Source: Sorghum bicolor
Taxonomy: Eukaryota > Streptophyta > Magnoliopsida > Poales > Poaceae
Assembly: GCF_000003195.3 (NCBI RefSeq)
Contig: NC_012873.2
Location: 6,471,894 to 6,535,893, forward strand
Direction of reading: 5' to 3'
DNA length: 64,000 bases
Every line of letters begins with the position of its first letter. The first letter of the stretch is position 1. Shown here piece after piece: positions 22,848 through 34,255 of the stretch. The notes below the pieces were generated by a model. It was not told where the DNA came from, searched no databases, and was given only the letters and a program-made list of their open reading frames with translations. Both the position numbers and the translations under genes were made by a program.

Positions 22848-23700
22848 CACTACTACAAAAAATATTTACCGCGACCTTTTCAAAACTCTCTCCAAGACGG
22901 GCAGGAATGTAAACCGCCTCGGTTAATGCCTAGGCGGTCGCTTTTTATTAACCGAGACGGTTAAAAGAAACCGCCTCGCAAAATCTATTTACGAAGGCGG
23001 TTTTTATAAAAGAGCCCGCCTCCAGAATTAGCCCTATTAACCGAGGCGGGCAGGTTATAACGCCCGTTTCGGTTAATATTTTCGAGGCCCAATAGATCCA
23101 GGCGAGGCCCAATAACTCTTCACAGTATATATATGCCAAACCCTAGCACTCACTCACTCCCACTCCCTCACCAGCCACACTCACCACCACACTCCCTCTC
23201 TCTCTATCTCACTCGGGAGTTCAGGACGCCGGCCTCCCTCCCCTCCTCTCCCTTCCTCTCTCTCTTCTCCCTTTCTCACTCCTCTCCCTCACTACAACCG
23301 CACAGAGGCACGGTCTCGCGAGCACGGACGCGCGGAGCGGCGGAGCGGATGCGCGGCCTCGCGCGGCGGTGCGGATGCGCGGCACGGAGGCGCGGGGCGG
23401 CCTCGCGGGCACGGATGCGCGGCGCGGCGGTACGGCCTCGTGGACACGGAGGCGCGGCGCGGCGGCCCGGCCTCATCTCCCCTCCCGGCGGCGGCGCGTG
23501 GATGGGCTTGCCGGGCCCATGGATGGGCTCGGCGGGCCTATCCATGGATTTTATTTTTTTTCTTTTTTTTTAACCGAAACGGGCATGGAAACCACCTTGA
23601 TTAATGCTTGGTTTACTGCGACCTTTCAATGAAGGCGTTTTGTTTGCCCGTCTTGTAAAATTCAAAACGCCCGTCGCTGTTAATAATTTTTGTAGTAGTG
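22848..23700 (+). mobile_element. Non-autonomous CACTA element, copy 1
   Basis: Ends CACTACTACAAAAA and TTTTTGTAGTAGTG are inverted repeats, flanked by the 3-bp duplication GCA (22845-22847 and 23701-23703). Subterminal sequence carries many copies of CCGCCTCGGTTAA in both directions, the arrangement expected of transposase-binding sites. The middle has a TATATATA box at 23126 followed by CCAAACCCTAGCACTCAC, CT-rich sequence and a GC-rich tandem array. No transposase is encoded. Confidence 0.92.
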
Positions 23701-24747
23701 GCAGCTGCTAGCTAGTATCTAAGCTAGGATATCATGATCACCCTTTGGCCACAAAAAGTTCGATCAAGCACGCATCACATTCACATATATAGCTTGCTAT
23801 ATATACAAAGCCTGCCATATGCATAAACCAAAGAAACATCAAATCCTTTCACACATCAAACATATATTAACCCCATGACTGATCCGTTGTTAATTAGTGG
23901 ATGGTCGTCGTCAAATTATTTCACACATCAAACATAAAACCCAGATTAATTAATTTCCCGTATAAATCCTACCAAATTAAAGCCAATTAGTAAACAATTT
24001 GATATATAGCATGGCTGCTGGATATTATTCGACTATTTTATATAGGGATATATAGAGCGTGTGTGTGCGTTTATAGAAGTGAATGTACGCTCGTGTTTGT
24101 GAGCGTCTGCATCTGTAATTAGATCTCGTAAAAAAAACACAAATATAAGCAGTTGGCAGGGAATTATAATGTCTCTCTCTCCCGAACCCAATTGATGACT
24201 CATATGTAGCTTCCTCTTCTTTTTCTTTGTCAAAATTGACTTGGATCTAATTAAGATAGAAACATGAGGTCAAATGGCTGATATATAAATAAAACAGAAA
24301 CTAACTGCTCTACCTGACTCGATCCAACGACACGTCGTATTCTAACCTTACTTTTTTTTCTTTATTTTTTAAAAATAAAGTCTAATTATTGTGCCTAGCT
24401 TTTTCCATGGTTTGTAACCACTCCCTTATATTTCTTGTACAAGCACTCCACCTCAATCAGGCTACAAGTCCTACTTTTGCTAGTTTCCGGTCAGAAGAAG
24501 CCATAGCCAGCAAGAAGAAGCCATAGCAACAAGCTAAGTGGGGAACTAATAAAGAAGAACAGCTAGCGGTGCATAATCAGATGCGAAGAATCGAAGCTGA
24601 TTTTTTGAATCATATACCTTTCCTGCTTCATCAATCCAGTTGAGACTTGAGAAGAGAGGTTGGAGGAGAGTTCAAAAGAAGGTCAAAGTGATCAAGAAGC
24701 TTATTGAGCTGCCGGCATCCGCACTGGTGTAGCAGGTGATTGCATGC
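23701..24747 (+). promoter_or_regulatory. Upstream region and leader of the LG2-like bZIP gene
   Basis: No other gene is visible in this 1-kb stretch between the CACTA element and the start codon. It should contain the promoter and the 5' untranslated region. Repeated GAAGAAGCCATAGC text lies at about 24493-24530. Two short upstream reading frames occur: 24591-24653 (20 codons) and 24744-24758 (4 codons, overlapping the main ATG out of frame). The transcription start cannot be fixed by eye. Confidence 0.45.
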
Positions 24748-27700
24748 ATGGGGGATAGGACATGGCAGCAACCACATGAGCAGCCTCAAGCTTACCCAGA
24801 CGCAGGGACGATGGTCCAAGCTTCATCCTCCTCCGTCCATGGCAGCATCATGTAAACCCTAGCACACATAGCAAGATACATAGCTGTAGATTCGAATCTT
24901 GTTCTGTTTTATTGCGAATAGATACGTAGAATTGAAGATCGTTTGCTCTATTTTCTTGCTTGCCTCTCTTCTAATTTCTGAAGCATATATATGAATATTT
25001 TCTCGTGCCTTATATATGGCCCTTAGTTTCTTCTCTGGTTTTCGTCATCTTTTTCGGCCCTGTGTGCTTCAACTAAGTTATTTTCATGTCGCGGTTATGA
25101 TTATTAGCTACCTACGCAGGCATGATTTATTGGGTAGCATATATAATCATCTATCTACTATACTTCTGGAGATTATGAATGAAATTGGGCGTCCTAGCTA
25201 ATTTTTAAAAATGATTCTTTCTTTAATTAGTCTGTACTTGCATATGTAATATGCACTATTCATGACGTATGTTCAGAGAGAATGTCATGCTGTAAGTCTG
25301 TAACCATGCATGCAAGCTATCAAAACTTTTTAAAATACTTTTTATTAATTAATTATGAAATGTAAATTCAATCCTATCAAAGTTAACAGTGGTCCACGGT
25401 TTTCCCCTTCTACTGAACTTTTCCCACAAGATGGAAATGAATTGTGTCCCCATGGAAATGTTAGCTTACATTAATTTATTCATTATTGGTAGCATTTCCG
25501 GTATATCATTTTAGTATGTAACTGACCAAACTAAAATGGTGATTGATATCAACTTAATTTATAATTCTGTGTGTATTAATTTGTGCAAGTGCAGCAGAAA
25601 GGAACCTGGAGGCGGATATGACATGGCCGAATTCGATCAAGCGCTCTTCCTCTATCTTAACAGCCAGGATCAAGCATCAGTTATTCAAGATCAACCTCGT
25701 AAGCCACACTTAGCTTATGCATATACATAGCTGTATAAGGGGCTAGAGCGAATAAACTTTTTCCCTATCATATAATTAAACTTTATTTATTGCATCATAG
25801 GTTGATCAATAATTAAACATAAACATGTCATTTAGTCATGCATATATCTACCCTGATTGGACATGGCAAAACAAGAATGAGCGAGACAATGGCATGATCA
25901 AACCTCTCAATCGTTTTTCCTTCTTTTTTGTATGCAAAGCTTGTTCTGTCTGAGTCTGACAAAAGCCAATTTATTTCGGAAAAGGAAAAAGAAAGAATCC
26001 CGGCTAGTTCAAGGAGAGTGACATTTAACAAACACATGCTCATGTATGTGTGTTCATTCTGGTGGAATAGGTCATTTTCTTTCTGCTCAAATAAGGCAGT
26101 TAGGCAGAGATATGATTTCTCACTGTCCAAATATCTTTTACCACATATCTACTTCCAACAAACTATGTACACGCATATGTGCATGCATTTTTCCCCCTTG
26201 TCCGTACTCCTATACATTTATTCTTCGCTTTTTAACTATATAATGTATAGGACAAGTTAATAAATTAGTTCAATGATATGGTGTGTCATGAATTAGCTTA
26301 CATCATTCTCAGGAGGATGTAAAGCAATAATTTCAATCCTTTGGCAAAAAGCTAGAGAACCCCAAACTCATGGATCATTAACAAAGCATCATCAGTCCGT
26401 TTTTTCCTCTACCGTTGTACAAGCTGCCCTCTATGGCTTTGATTTTTTTGTTGTACTTTTAGCTCATATTCTAGTAGTAGCTGTAGGGGCTGTGCTGTGT
26501 TAGATCCCAAAGCAGTTGCACGGCTGCTTGTGTTTTTTCCCTTGTTTTTTTTTTTTGTGTTGTTCTTGTTTAGTTTGGTCACTGTCTTTTCCTTCTAAAG
26601 TTCTAATAATAATATAACTCTCTATGTTGCCGTTTTATAAAAGATAAATTAGTTCAATGGACTAATTAGCTTTGTTGTAATAAAAACGTCATGTGTATAT
26701 ATATATATATATGGGGTTCATGCTAGCTGTTCATGTTTTGGCATGCAGAAACTCTCAACATCTTCCCTTCTCAGCCAATGCACGTCGTCGAGCCTGCACC
26801 AAAGGTACGTACGTATACGTACGGTATACATGCATCTGCTAGTCTCTAATTGATCGTCTTTCTTCTCATGAGCTTTATAATTTCTAGCAGGGAGGATCCA
26901 TGGGAACTAACAACACGGCATCGAACGCCGCCGCCGTCGCTGGCTCGTCGTCCAAGCAGCAGCAGCAGCCGCCGCCGCCGCCGCCACCGCCAAATAAGGA
27001 CGGCGGCAAGCCGGCCGCCGTCAAGGTTAATTAGTTCACTTACCCGGCCTGACCGTTCCGTCTCCTAACCTATCTGATGATGTGCCATTGTCGTCGTCGT
27101 CGTCGTCAGAGAGAAGGGAGCGGCGGCGGCGCCGCCATGGGAAGCGGGACGCCATCGACGTCGAATAATCGACAGGAGGGCCGCCCCAGGACTTCAGACG
27201 CCAAGACGCTAAGAAGGCTCGCGCAGAACAGGGAGGCCGCCAGGAAAAGCAGGCTCAGAAAGAAGGTATTCATCCTGCGACTAACCAAGAAAGCGAGTCC
27301 TAACAAAACCAAGAAATTGGTGAAATCACCTCAAAGAAAAAAATGGTGAAATTAACTTTAGATTTTTCATGCATGAGATGATTCCCATTTCCTGTTTCCC
27401 ATATCATTTCTTTCATGGCCTGGATATATATTTGGTTAATGTTCGTTTTCATTTGCCCCTTCTCTCTAAAATACAATCAATCGTAGGCTTACATTCAGAA
27501 CCTAGAGACAAGCAGGATTAGGCTGACCCAGCTGGAGCAAGACTTACACTACAGATCCAGAACTCAGGTATATTGAACGAACTGAAAACAAACATATCCT
27601 AAATTCATAATAATGTATTTCCAACTTTATGACTAAGAAGAGAACCTGAGGTATATATACCATATATCCATATATATAGTAGGAGTGCTTTAACAATCTT

Positions 27701-30700
27701 TATCCTTATACTTGTATATATAGCTTGATTACAGTTTTTGGAATTAACATGAAGAAGCAGGGAGGCCTGCCAAAAAGGAACCTATCTAATAATTTGATAT
27801 AGTTATATTATTATTACTAGGTAACATTTTTAAGGAAAAAACAACAACATAGGCTTATTATAAAAGACGGCAAAAGTGAAGATAATATTATTATATTGTT
27901 CCATACTATATACTTTCATAAACGTACTGACTGAGCTTGTTCCGTGTGCATTTCGACAAACAAATCAACCAGGGAGCAGTGTTCGGTGGTGGAGCTCTTT
28001 CTGGTTGCAGTGGCGGACTAAGCCCAGGCATGCATTCAATTCAAAACCTAGCTAGCTAGCTAAACTGCTCGCATGCATGCGTGCATCTTAGCTCTTACTC
28101 CCTTCGTTCGAATATAATTATATATGCAATTCTCATGAGTCAAACAATTTAAATTTTAACTAAAATTATATAAAAAAGATACAAACACTCATGAAACAAA
28201 AAATATATCATTAGATCAGTTATAGAATATATTATTTTTATAATAAATTTATTTAGATATATAAATATTAATATTATTTTTTATAAATTCAATCAAAGTT
28301 GAGCTTGTTTGACTGACATGCTTTTTGTAATTGTATTCTTTTTTTAAGATGAAGGGAGTATATTACACATTCCTAAGTCCTACATGCTAGCTCCTTTTTT
28401 ATAGACTATCTCTCTTGCATGCATTGCACGTTTACACGTTTATTACAAACAAGTTGATGAATCTTGCAATCACCCCATGAGCAGAGGCGGCATGGTTCGA
28501 CATGGAGCACGCGAGGTGGCAGGAGGAGCACGGCAAGATGATGCGCCACCTGCGGGCGGCGCTGGAGGCGGAGCACGCGGCGTCGGCGGCGTCGACGTCT
28601 ACGGCGGCGGAGGCACAGCTCCTCCGGCAGCTGGTGGACGCGGCCGCGGCGCACCACGGCGTGCTGGCGGAGCTGAAGGCCGTGGCGGCGAGGGCCGACG
28701 CGTTCCACCTCGTGTCCGGCGCGTGGGCGTCCGCCGCCGAGCGCTGCTTCCTCTGGATCGGCGGCTTCCGCCCTTCAGAGCTCATCAAGGTTAGTTTTAC
28801 CTTTAATTAACCAACAACTGGTTGGCACACACTACTACGTAGAGTAGTTCGTTAACTTCGTACCACCTCTGCATTGCTACCTCAAGAGTCAAGACTGAAA
28901 ATTGAAAACGCTGAGCTCAAATTTCTGTAAGCCGCATGAGCTCACGGGCTACACTCATCACGTCTGATAAACCAATTGTGCGTGCTACTCGATCCTTTCT
29001 TTAATTGGTGTTCCCAAATCAAGTCCACGAAATTAATTAGTACGTGCATTGCGTGTCTTAACTTTGACCCACACAATGACACACACAGTTCCAGCCTAAG
29101 CTGCCTCCTCCTTGTTTTTGGTACACGAGGCATGCATGCATGTCTCACGACGACTCACGGCTCATGAGTGAGGGTGACAGCTATGCATATAGGGCCTTGT
29201 TTTAGTTCGAAAAGAATTGCAAAATGAATATAGTAACATTTTCGTTTGTATTTGACAAATATTGTCTAAACATGAATTAATTCAGCTTAAAAGATTTGTC
29301 TCGCAAATTACAGGTAAACTGTATTATTAGTTATTTTTTATTTATATTTAATGCTCTATGCATGTGCCGCAAGATTCGATGTGACGAGGTCTGAAAAATT
29401 TTGCAAAAAATTTTAGAAACTAAACAAGGCCTCTGTACGTACGTGCTGATGATGTAGGACAATAATGATATACACACATATAAATATATAAAATACATAT
29501 GAAAAGGTTAAGGATTCATATGCTATTTGGTACTAAAAATGGACAGAGACATTAGGTAAAAGCAGTATCAATGGAATATGGTGGATTAGCTAGCTGATTA
29601 GGTAGGTAAGAAGTCCCAGTTACGTTGATGGGAACAGTTTTAGGCCTTTGGGAATTGTCTTCGGACTTTTCTATATAGTACTATAGCAGCCATCTACTAC
29701 TACTATGTGACTTGGTACTTACTGCAATTGCAACAGGGTAGTAGGTTAGATGGGCGATGGAGACGGGTTTGGTTAACTTACCTACAACACTGCAAAGGAC
29801 CTGCTTGGCCTTGACACATGCATGTATGCCTTTTGGCTTCTAGATGGATTGGTTGGAACATGCAACTTGGGAACGACCAACAACCCTGCATGTTTTACAA
29901 TAGTACAAAAAAAAGGTCCCTATTACAACTCTAAGTATAGGTAGATGTGTCTCTATTCTCTGTGTTTAGATGTTTTCTAAATTTTTTGGTCTGTAAGCAT
30001 AAGACACGGGCCCCTAAGCAAGTTTACATAGTATGGGGCTCCAAGGTCCTAAATTCCAGATCTTTACAGCCTAAGTCACTACTACAGATTTTTTTTCTAG
30101 AGGCGGGCGTTTTTTATTTTCAGAGGCGGGCAAAAGCAACCGCCGTCAATATAAGGTCACGGTTAATCGTGACTTTACAGAGACGGTTATCCTGCCCGCC
30201 TCCATTAATCGATTAGTGGAGACGGTTATCTTAGAGCGGCCATCGCGGTTAATGAATATTAAAAAAGCAAGCCCAATCGAGCCCGCCGCTGCGCTCTCGC
30301 GTCCGCGGCGCCGCCGTATGCGTTGTCACCGCTGGGGCCTGATCCGCAGCTCTCTGGTGGCCGGATCCGCGACCGGTACCTATGCTCCTCGCTGGATCTG
30401 CCGCCATGGCCCCTTGTCGAGGCAGCTCGCGTCGCCGTGTCCCCTGGTTGGAGCAGCCCACGCCGTCGTGTCCCCTTGTCGAGGAGACCTGCGCCACCAT
30501 GTCCCCTCGTCGTGGTGGATCCGCATCGTCGTGGCCTCTCGGCGCCGCCGTGGACCCTCCTCGAAGCAGCCCGCCCTACAGAGAGGATGGGGAGGGGAGG
30601 AGAGGGGAGCGGCGGCGAGCTCTGAGGGGAGGGGAGGGCGGGGCGTCGAGCTCTGAGGGCAGCGAGCTATGAGCAGAGTGGAGGGGGAGGGGAGGAGAGA

Positions 30701-33477
30701 TGGAGTCGACGTTTGAAGGAAAGGGAGGGGTATGGGCGCGTGCGGCTGCGATGGTGGGAGTGGGAGTTAGGGTTTCCTGATGGATTTATATATATATTGG
30801 AGTTGGTAGTGGGCTGGTATGGGCTAGTGGGTTGGACTACATTTACAGAGACGGTTGAATTAGAATGCCCGCCTCGGTTAATGATTTTCTGAGGCGGTTA
30901 CGTTAAAATGCCTGCCTCGGTTAATATATATTAACCCAGGCGGGCCAGTTAGGTTGACCGCCTCCGTAAATCGATTTTGCGAGGCGGTTTTCTTTGACCG
31001 CCACGGTAAATAAAAAATAACCGCCTCAGTTAATTCGAAGTATTAACCGAAGTGGTTGAAAAGATTGCCCGCCTCCGAGGCTCTTTTGAAAAGGTCTCGC
31101 AAAATATTTTTTGTAGTAGTGAGTTTTACAGACCCCTGTTTAGATCCATTCTTTCAAAAAGTTCTTATTTCTTCAAAAGTTTTGGCTGCATCTAAACAGG
31201 GCCATACAAGGGGAACTTTTTTTTTTCTTAAACTATCAAACTTGCAAGCGCAGGCGAACTTTTTCTTAAACCATCAAGCTCTGCTTATTGTATGTATTGT
31301 TGCAATAGGATGTATCATTTTACTTAGTCACTTAGACCAATTCATGATAATGGTAATTAGCTAATTATCTTTATTGGATTTAATTAGGCTTGGCTGGAGC
31401 TTATTTCGACTACATCAGAAAATGTGGCATAAAATCTAAGAAAATAGGTCACCAAACTTTGTATCCAAGTTTGTCGTGCAACAGTGTGTTTTTCTAAAAT
31501 TTTATATAATGTCCGGGTCATTTTTATAGAATTTGGCTAAACTTGAAATCTATGGAATTAAAACAAAAGGTAAATCTCTTTCTCCCTTCCTCACTTCCTC
31601 TAGGTTCTTAGAGCAAGTCTAGTAAAGGGATGTTAGTGGTTGTATCGTTGTAGGCTTAGATAGAGGAGAGAAGACAGATGAGAGTGGAGAAGCTTCGTGA
31701 GAGACTTTGTGAGAGAGACTCTTGTATCTAAGCCACCCACCTGATTCGCTTGAAGACTCAAGAAGAGGCACTACTCTTTGAGTAGCGAAGATCCAAGGGT
31801 GTGCAACACACATCATGCATATGCGCTACCAGCTACTCTCTGTCCTGCATCTCTCTACACACGCGTGCCCCTCTGATCTTCTCTTCTATGATGGCAACAT
31901 TTTAGCACTAGAGCGACATAAAATACAAACTATGAATAAAAAACAATTAACATCTTTATTTGAACAGTCACAGAAAAATAGCATATTATAGTGAAGGAAT
32001 TAATCTCATATAGAAACTCGACTAGATATTGACCTAGTTTAAATAGATGGCTATTATGTGTATCTATTGTAAGGTTAAGAAAGGTGAAATGTGGCATGGG
32101 CTCGAGAATCGAGGCTACAGTATGAGTGTCGCGACATCAATAAAGGTTTTGCATTCTACCATTCTACCGTAACCAACTTAGTGTCCTAGGAGGAGGATAT
32201 AATTTATCTGTAGTTCCAAACTATAAACATCGTTTGTCACCTATGCCTTCAAACTCTAGGTCTATGTTTGACACTTGTGAAGGCAAGAAGAGTTCTACTG
32301 AAGGTAAGAAGAGCTAGAGTGAGAAACGACAGATCAAAGGATGGGAGAAGAGGTACGTGGGACAAACGGTATAGAGTGATGAACTTCGAGACGTGAGAAG
32401 AGAAAGTGGATGTTAAAAGTTCATGTTCACATTTACCTACCGGTAGTTCATTAATGTAATGCTGAACATCATAATGGAGTATATTCATATGTATAATACT
32501 CCCTCTGTGTCTTTCTAGAGTTGTTTTAAGTTAAATATTTTAAATTTTAACCAAATTTCTAGAAAAAAATGCTAAAATTTATGATATCAAATTAGTATCA
32601 TTAGATTCATCATAGAATATATTTTCACATGATACACATTTTTTGTCATAAATGATGTTATTATTTTCTATAAAATTAGTCAAATTTAGAAAAGTTTGAT
32701 GGCACGGATGGAGGGAGTATACTAATAAAATTACCGAGGGAGTATACTAATAAAATTACTTTTGTGCGTGCTTCTTTCATCATGGTTAAGCTGTCCAGAT
32801 TTCACTTCAATTATTTATTAGTGCTGCTATTTTTTTCCTCAAAATTTAAAAGAGTACTAGTCTACTAGATATCAACCAATTAATCAACCAGTATGCATCC
32901 CGACGCAGATAGCGGCCCGGCACGCGGAGCCCCTGACGGAGCAGCAGGCGATGGGCGTCTGCGGCGTGCAGCAGTGGGCGAGGGACGCGGAGGCGGCGCT
33001 GGACCACGAGCTGCAGGCGATGCACCGCTCCGTCTCGGAGGCCGTCTCCTCCGACGCGGCGGCGCTGCTCTGCCCCTACTCCGACGTGCCCGGCTTCATG
33101 GCCACCATGTCCCTCGCCATCAGCAAGCTCGCCTCCCTCGAAGCCTTCGTCAGACAAGTAAGCAAAAGCTCTTGGTTGTGTGTGTCTTTCCCATGTGAAA
33201 CACGGTAACAGCAACAATGGTGAACGCGTGATCGATCGGTTGCATTGCATTGCAGGCGGACGCGCTTAGGCTGCAGGCGCTGCACCGGCTGCCGCAGATC
33301 CTGACGGCGCGGCAGTCGGCGCGGTGCTTCCTCGCCATCGCCGACTACTCCCACCGCCTCCGTGCGCTCAGCGAACTCTGGCACACCCGGCCAGGCCAAG
33401 ATCCAGCGGCGAGCAACCTGGCGGCCGGGCCCAGCAGCCAGAGACCGCCCTACCAAAGTAGGGACGGTTTACTATAG
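24748..33477 (+). CDS. LG2: Group D (TGA) bZIP transcription factor with DOG1 domain, LIGULELESS2/TGA9/TGA10 type
   Basis: Ten exons give 488 residues: 24748-24851, 25595-25698, 26749-26804, 26891-27025, 27110-27265, 27487-27567, 27973-28027, 28485-28789, 32909-33157 and 33256-33477. The order matches the LG2/TGA9/TGA10 clade: YDMAEFDQALFLYLNSQDQ, then TLNIFPSQPMHVVEP, a QQQQPPPPPPPP tract (about 112-123), a basic region with Asn173 and Arg181 in N-x7-R spacing, and a short zipper with Leu191, Leu198 and Leu205. The DOG1 domain follows (about 235-460: FDMEHARWQEEH, GFRPSELIK, QILTARQSARCFLAI). Such factors bind TGACG sites in the nucleus; maize LG2 sets the blade-sheath boundary. Intron 7 is GC-AG, needed to keep phase (CCA-G joined to AG-GCG). 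Intron 8 is 4.1 kb and holds four transposons. Exon 1 is the least certain; its donor phase fits exon 2 exactly. Confidence 0.92.
28098..28358. mobile_element. Stowaway MITE in intron 7 of the bZIP gene
   Basis: Ends CTCCCTTCGTTCG and GATGAAGGGAG flank a 261-bp AT-rich body, with TA on both sides. It lies wholly within the GC-AG intron. Confidence 0.8.
29193..29431. mobile_element. Tourist-like MITE in intron 8 of the bZIP gene
   Basis: A 239-bp element has ends GGCCTTGTTTTAGTTCG and AAACTAAACAAGGCC and the shared family core. Confidence 0.9.
30077..31121 (-). mobile_element. Non-autonomous CACTA element, copy 2, in intron 8 of the bZIP gene
   Basis: The 1045-bp element has ends CACTACTACA and TTTTTGTAGTAGTG with the 3-bp duplication AGT on both sides (30074-30076 and 31122-31124). 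Its subterminal regions carry the same CCGCCTC/GAGGCGG repeats as copy 1. A TATATATATA box near 30787 and AGTTAGGGTTTCC at about 30766 read as promoter plus leader on the minus strand, so its internal transcription unit points opposite to copy 1. Frames inside are low-complexity and do not encode transposase. Confidence 0.92.
32499..32717. mobile_element. Stowaway MITE in intron 8 of the bZIP gene
   Basis: Ends CTCCCTCTGTGTC and GGCACGGATGGAGGGAG flank a 219-bp AT-rich body with TA on both sides. The right flank carries a short duplication of GAGGGAGTATACTAATAAAA. Confidence 0.85.
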
Positions 33478-33583
33478 ACATATAATAGTCTGGGATAGTT
33501 TCAGAGATACATATACAGTTGATCACTGATCAGTAGTAATTCAGATGACCCATTCCTCGCTTATTTATGAAGGGTAATACTAA

Positions 33584-33826
33584 GGCCTTGTTTAGTTTGT
33601 AAAATTTTTGGGTTTTGGCTACTGTAGCACTTTCGTTTTTATTTGACAAACATTGTCCAATCATGGAGTAACTAGACTCAAAAGATTCATCTCATAAATT
33701 ACAGGTAAACTGTGTAATTAGTTTTTATTTTCGTCTATATTTAATGCTCCATGCATGCGACCAAAGATTCGATGTGACGGGAAATCTTGAAATTTTTTGC
33801 GAACTAAACAAGGCCTAAACAAGGCC
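33584..33826. mobile_element. Tourist-like MITE between the bZIP and ABHD18-like genes
   Basis: The left end is GGCCTTGTTTAGTTTG. The right end is doubled (AACAAGGCCTAAACAAGGCC), and the outer copy is the one flanked by TAA matching the left flank (33581-33583 and 33827-33829). The element begins about 107 bp after the bZIP stop codon, so it may lie in the 3' untranslated region. Confidence 0.9.
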
Positions 33827-34255
33827 TAAGTAGTAGCTGATTCAGCAGTATGGATATGAAATAGTGGGAAGGAATAACAACTGAAACTGCCAAATTGCCA
33901 AGCTGATTCAGCCAGGCGCCAGCATTGACATGTCAAACACTCAGAAGGTGTAGCATTCAGATTGATACATGGTGAGAAACTAAATTATTGCAGAACAATT
34001 GCCAAATAATGGGGTGCTACATGCTACAATTGTCATGTACAAATACAACCAGCCTCCCTCCAAAGTCCGATCTCAGTGCGAGCAGTTAAGTTGCAGCCGA
34101 CACATTGTAGTTAAAAAAAAAAACCTTCGGTACAGGGTGTATCTAGTATATGAAATGCGGTTATAGGGTTCAGCTGATGTCGCAACCCCAAATTCAGAAC
34201 AGTCACACAACATCAAGTGCCATCACAAGGATGACTTCCCTCTCACCTTCTGGTG
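33827..34255. other. Space between two convergent genes
   Basis: The bZIP gene (plus) and the ABHD18-like gene (minus) end toward each other. This stretch should hold the 3' end of the ABHD18-like transcript and possibly that of the bZIP transcript. No separate gene is visible. Confidence 0.5.

Noticed and set aside
23133..23573. Plus-strand open frame of 146 residues starting MPNPSTHSLPLPHQ
   Set aside because: It lies inside CACTA copy 1 and translates CT-rich sequence followed by a GC-rich tandem array; low complexity, no domain.
28477..28794. Alternative frames across exon 8 of the bZIP gene
   Set aside because: They are shadow frames of the GC-rich DOG1 exon; only the frame in phase with the flanking exons matches the family.
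30216..30672. Overlapping open frames of up to 146 residues in intron 8 of the bZIP gene
   Set aside because: They lie inside CACTA copy 2, are low-complexity, and show no transposase or host similarity.
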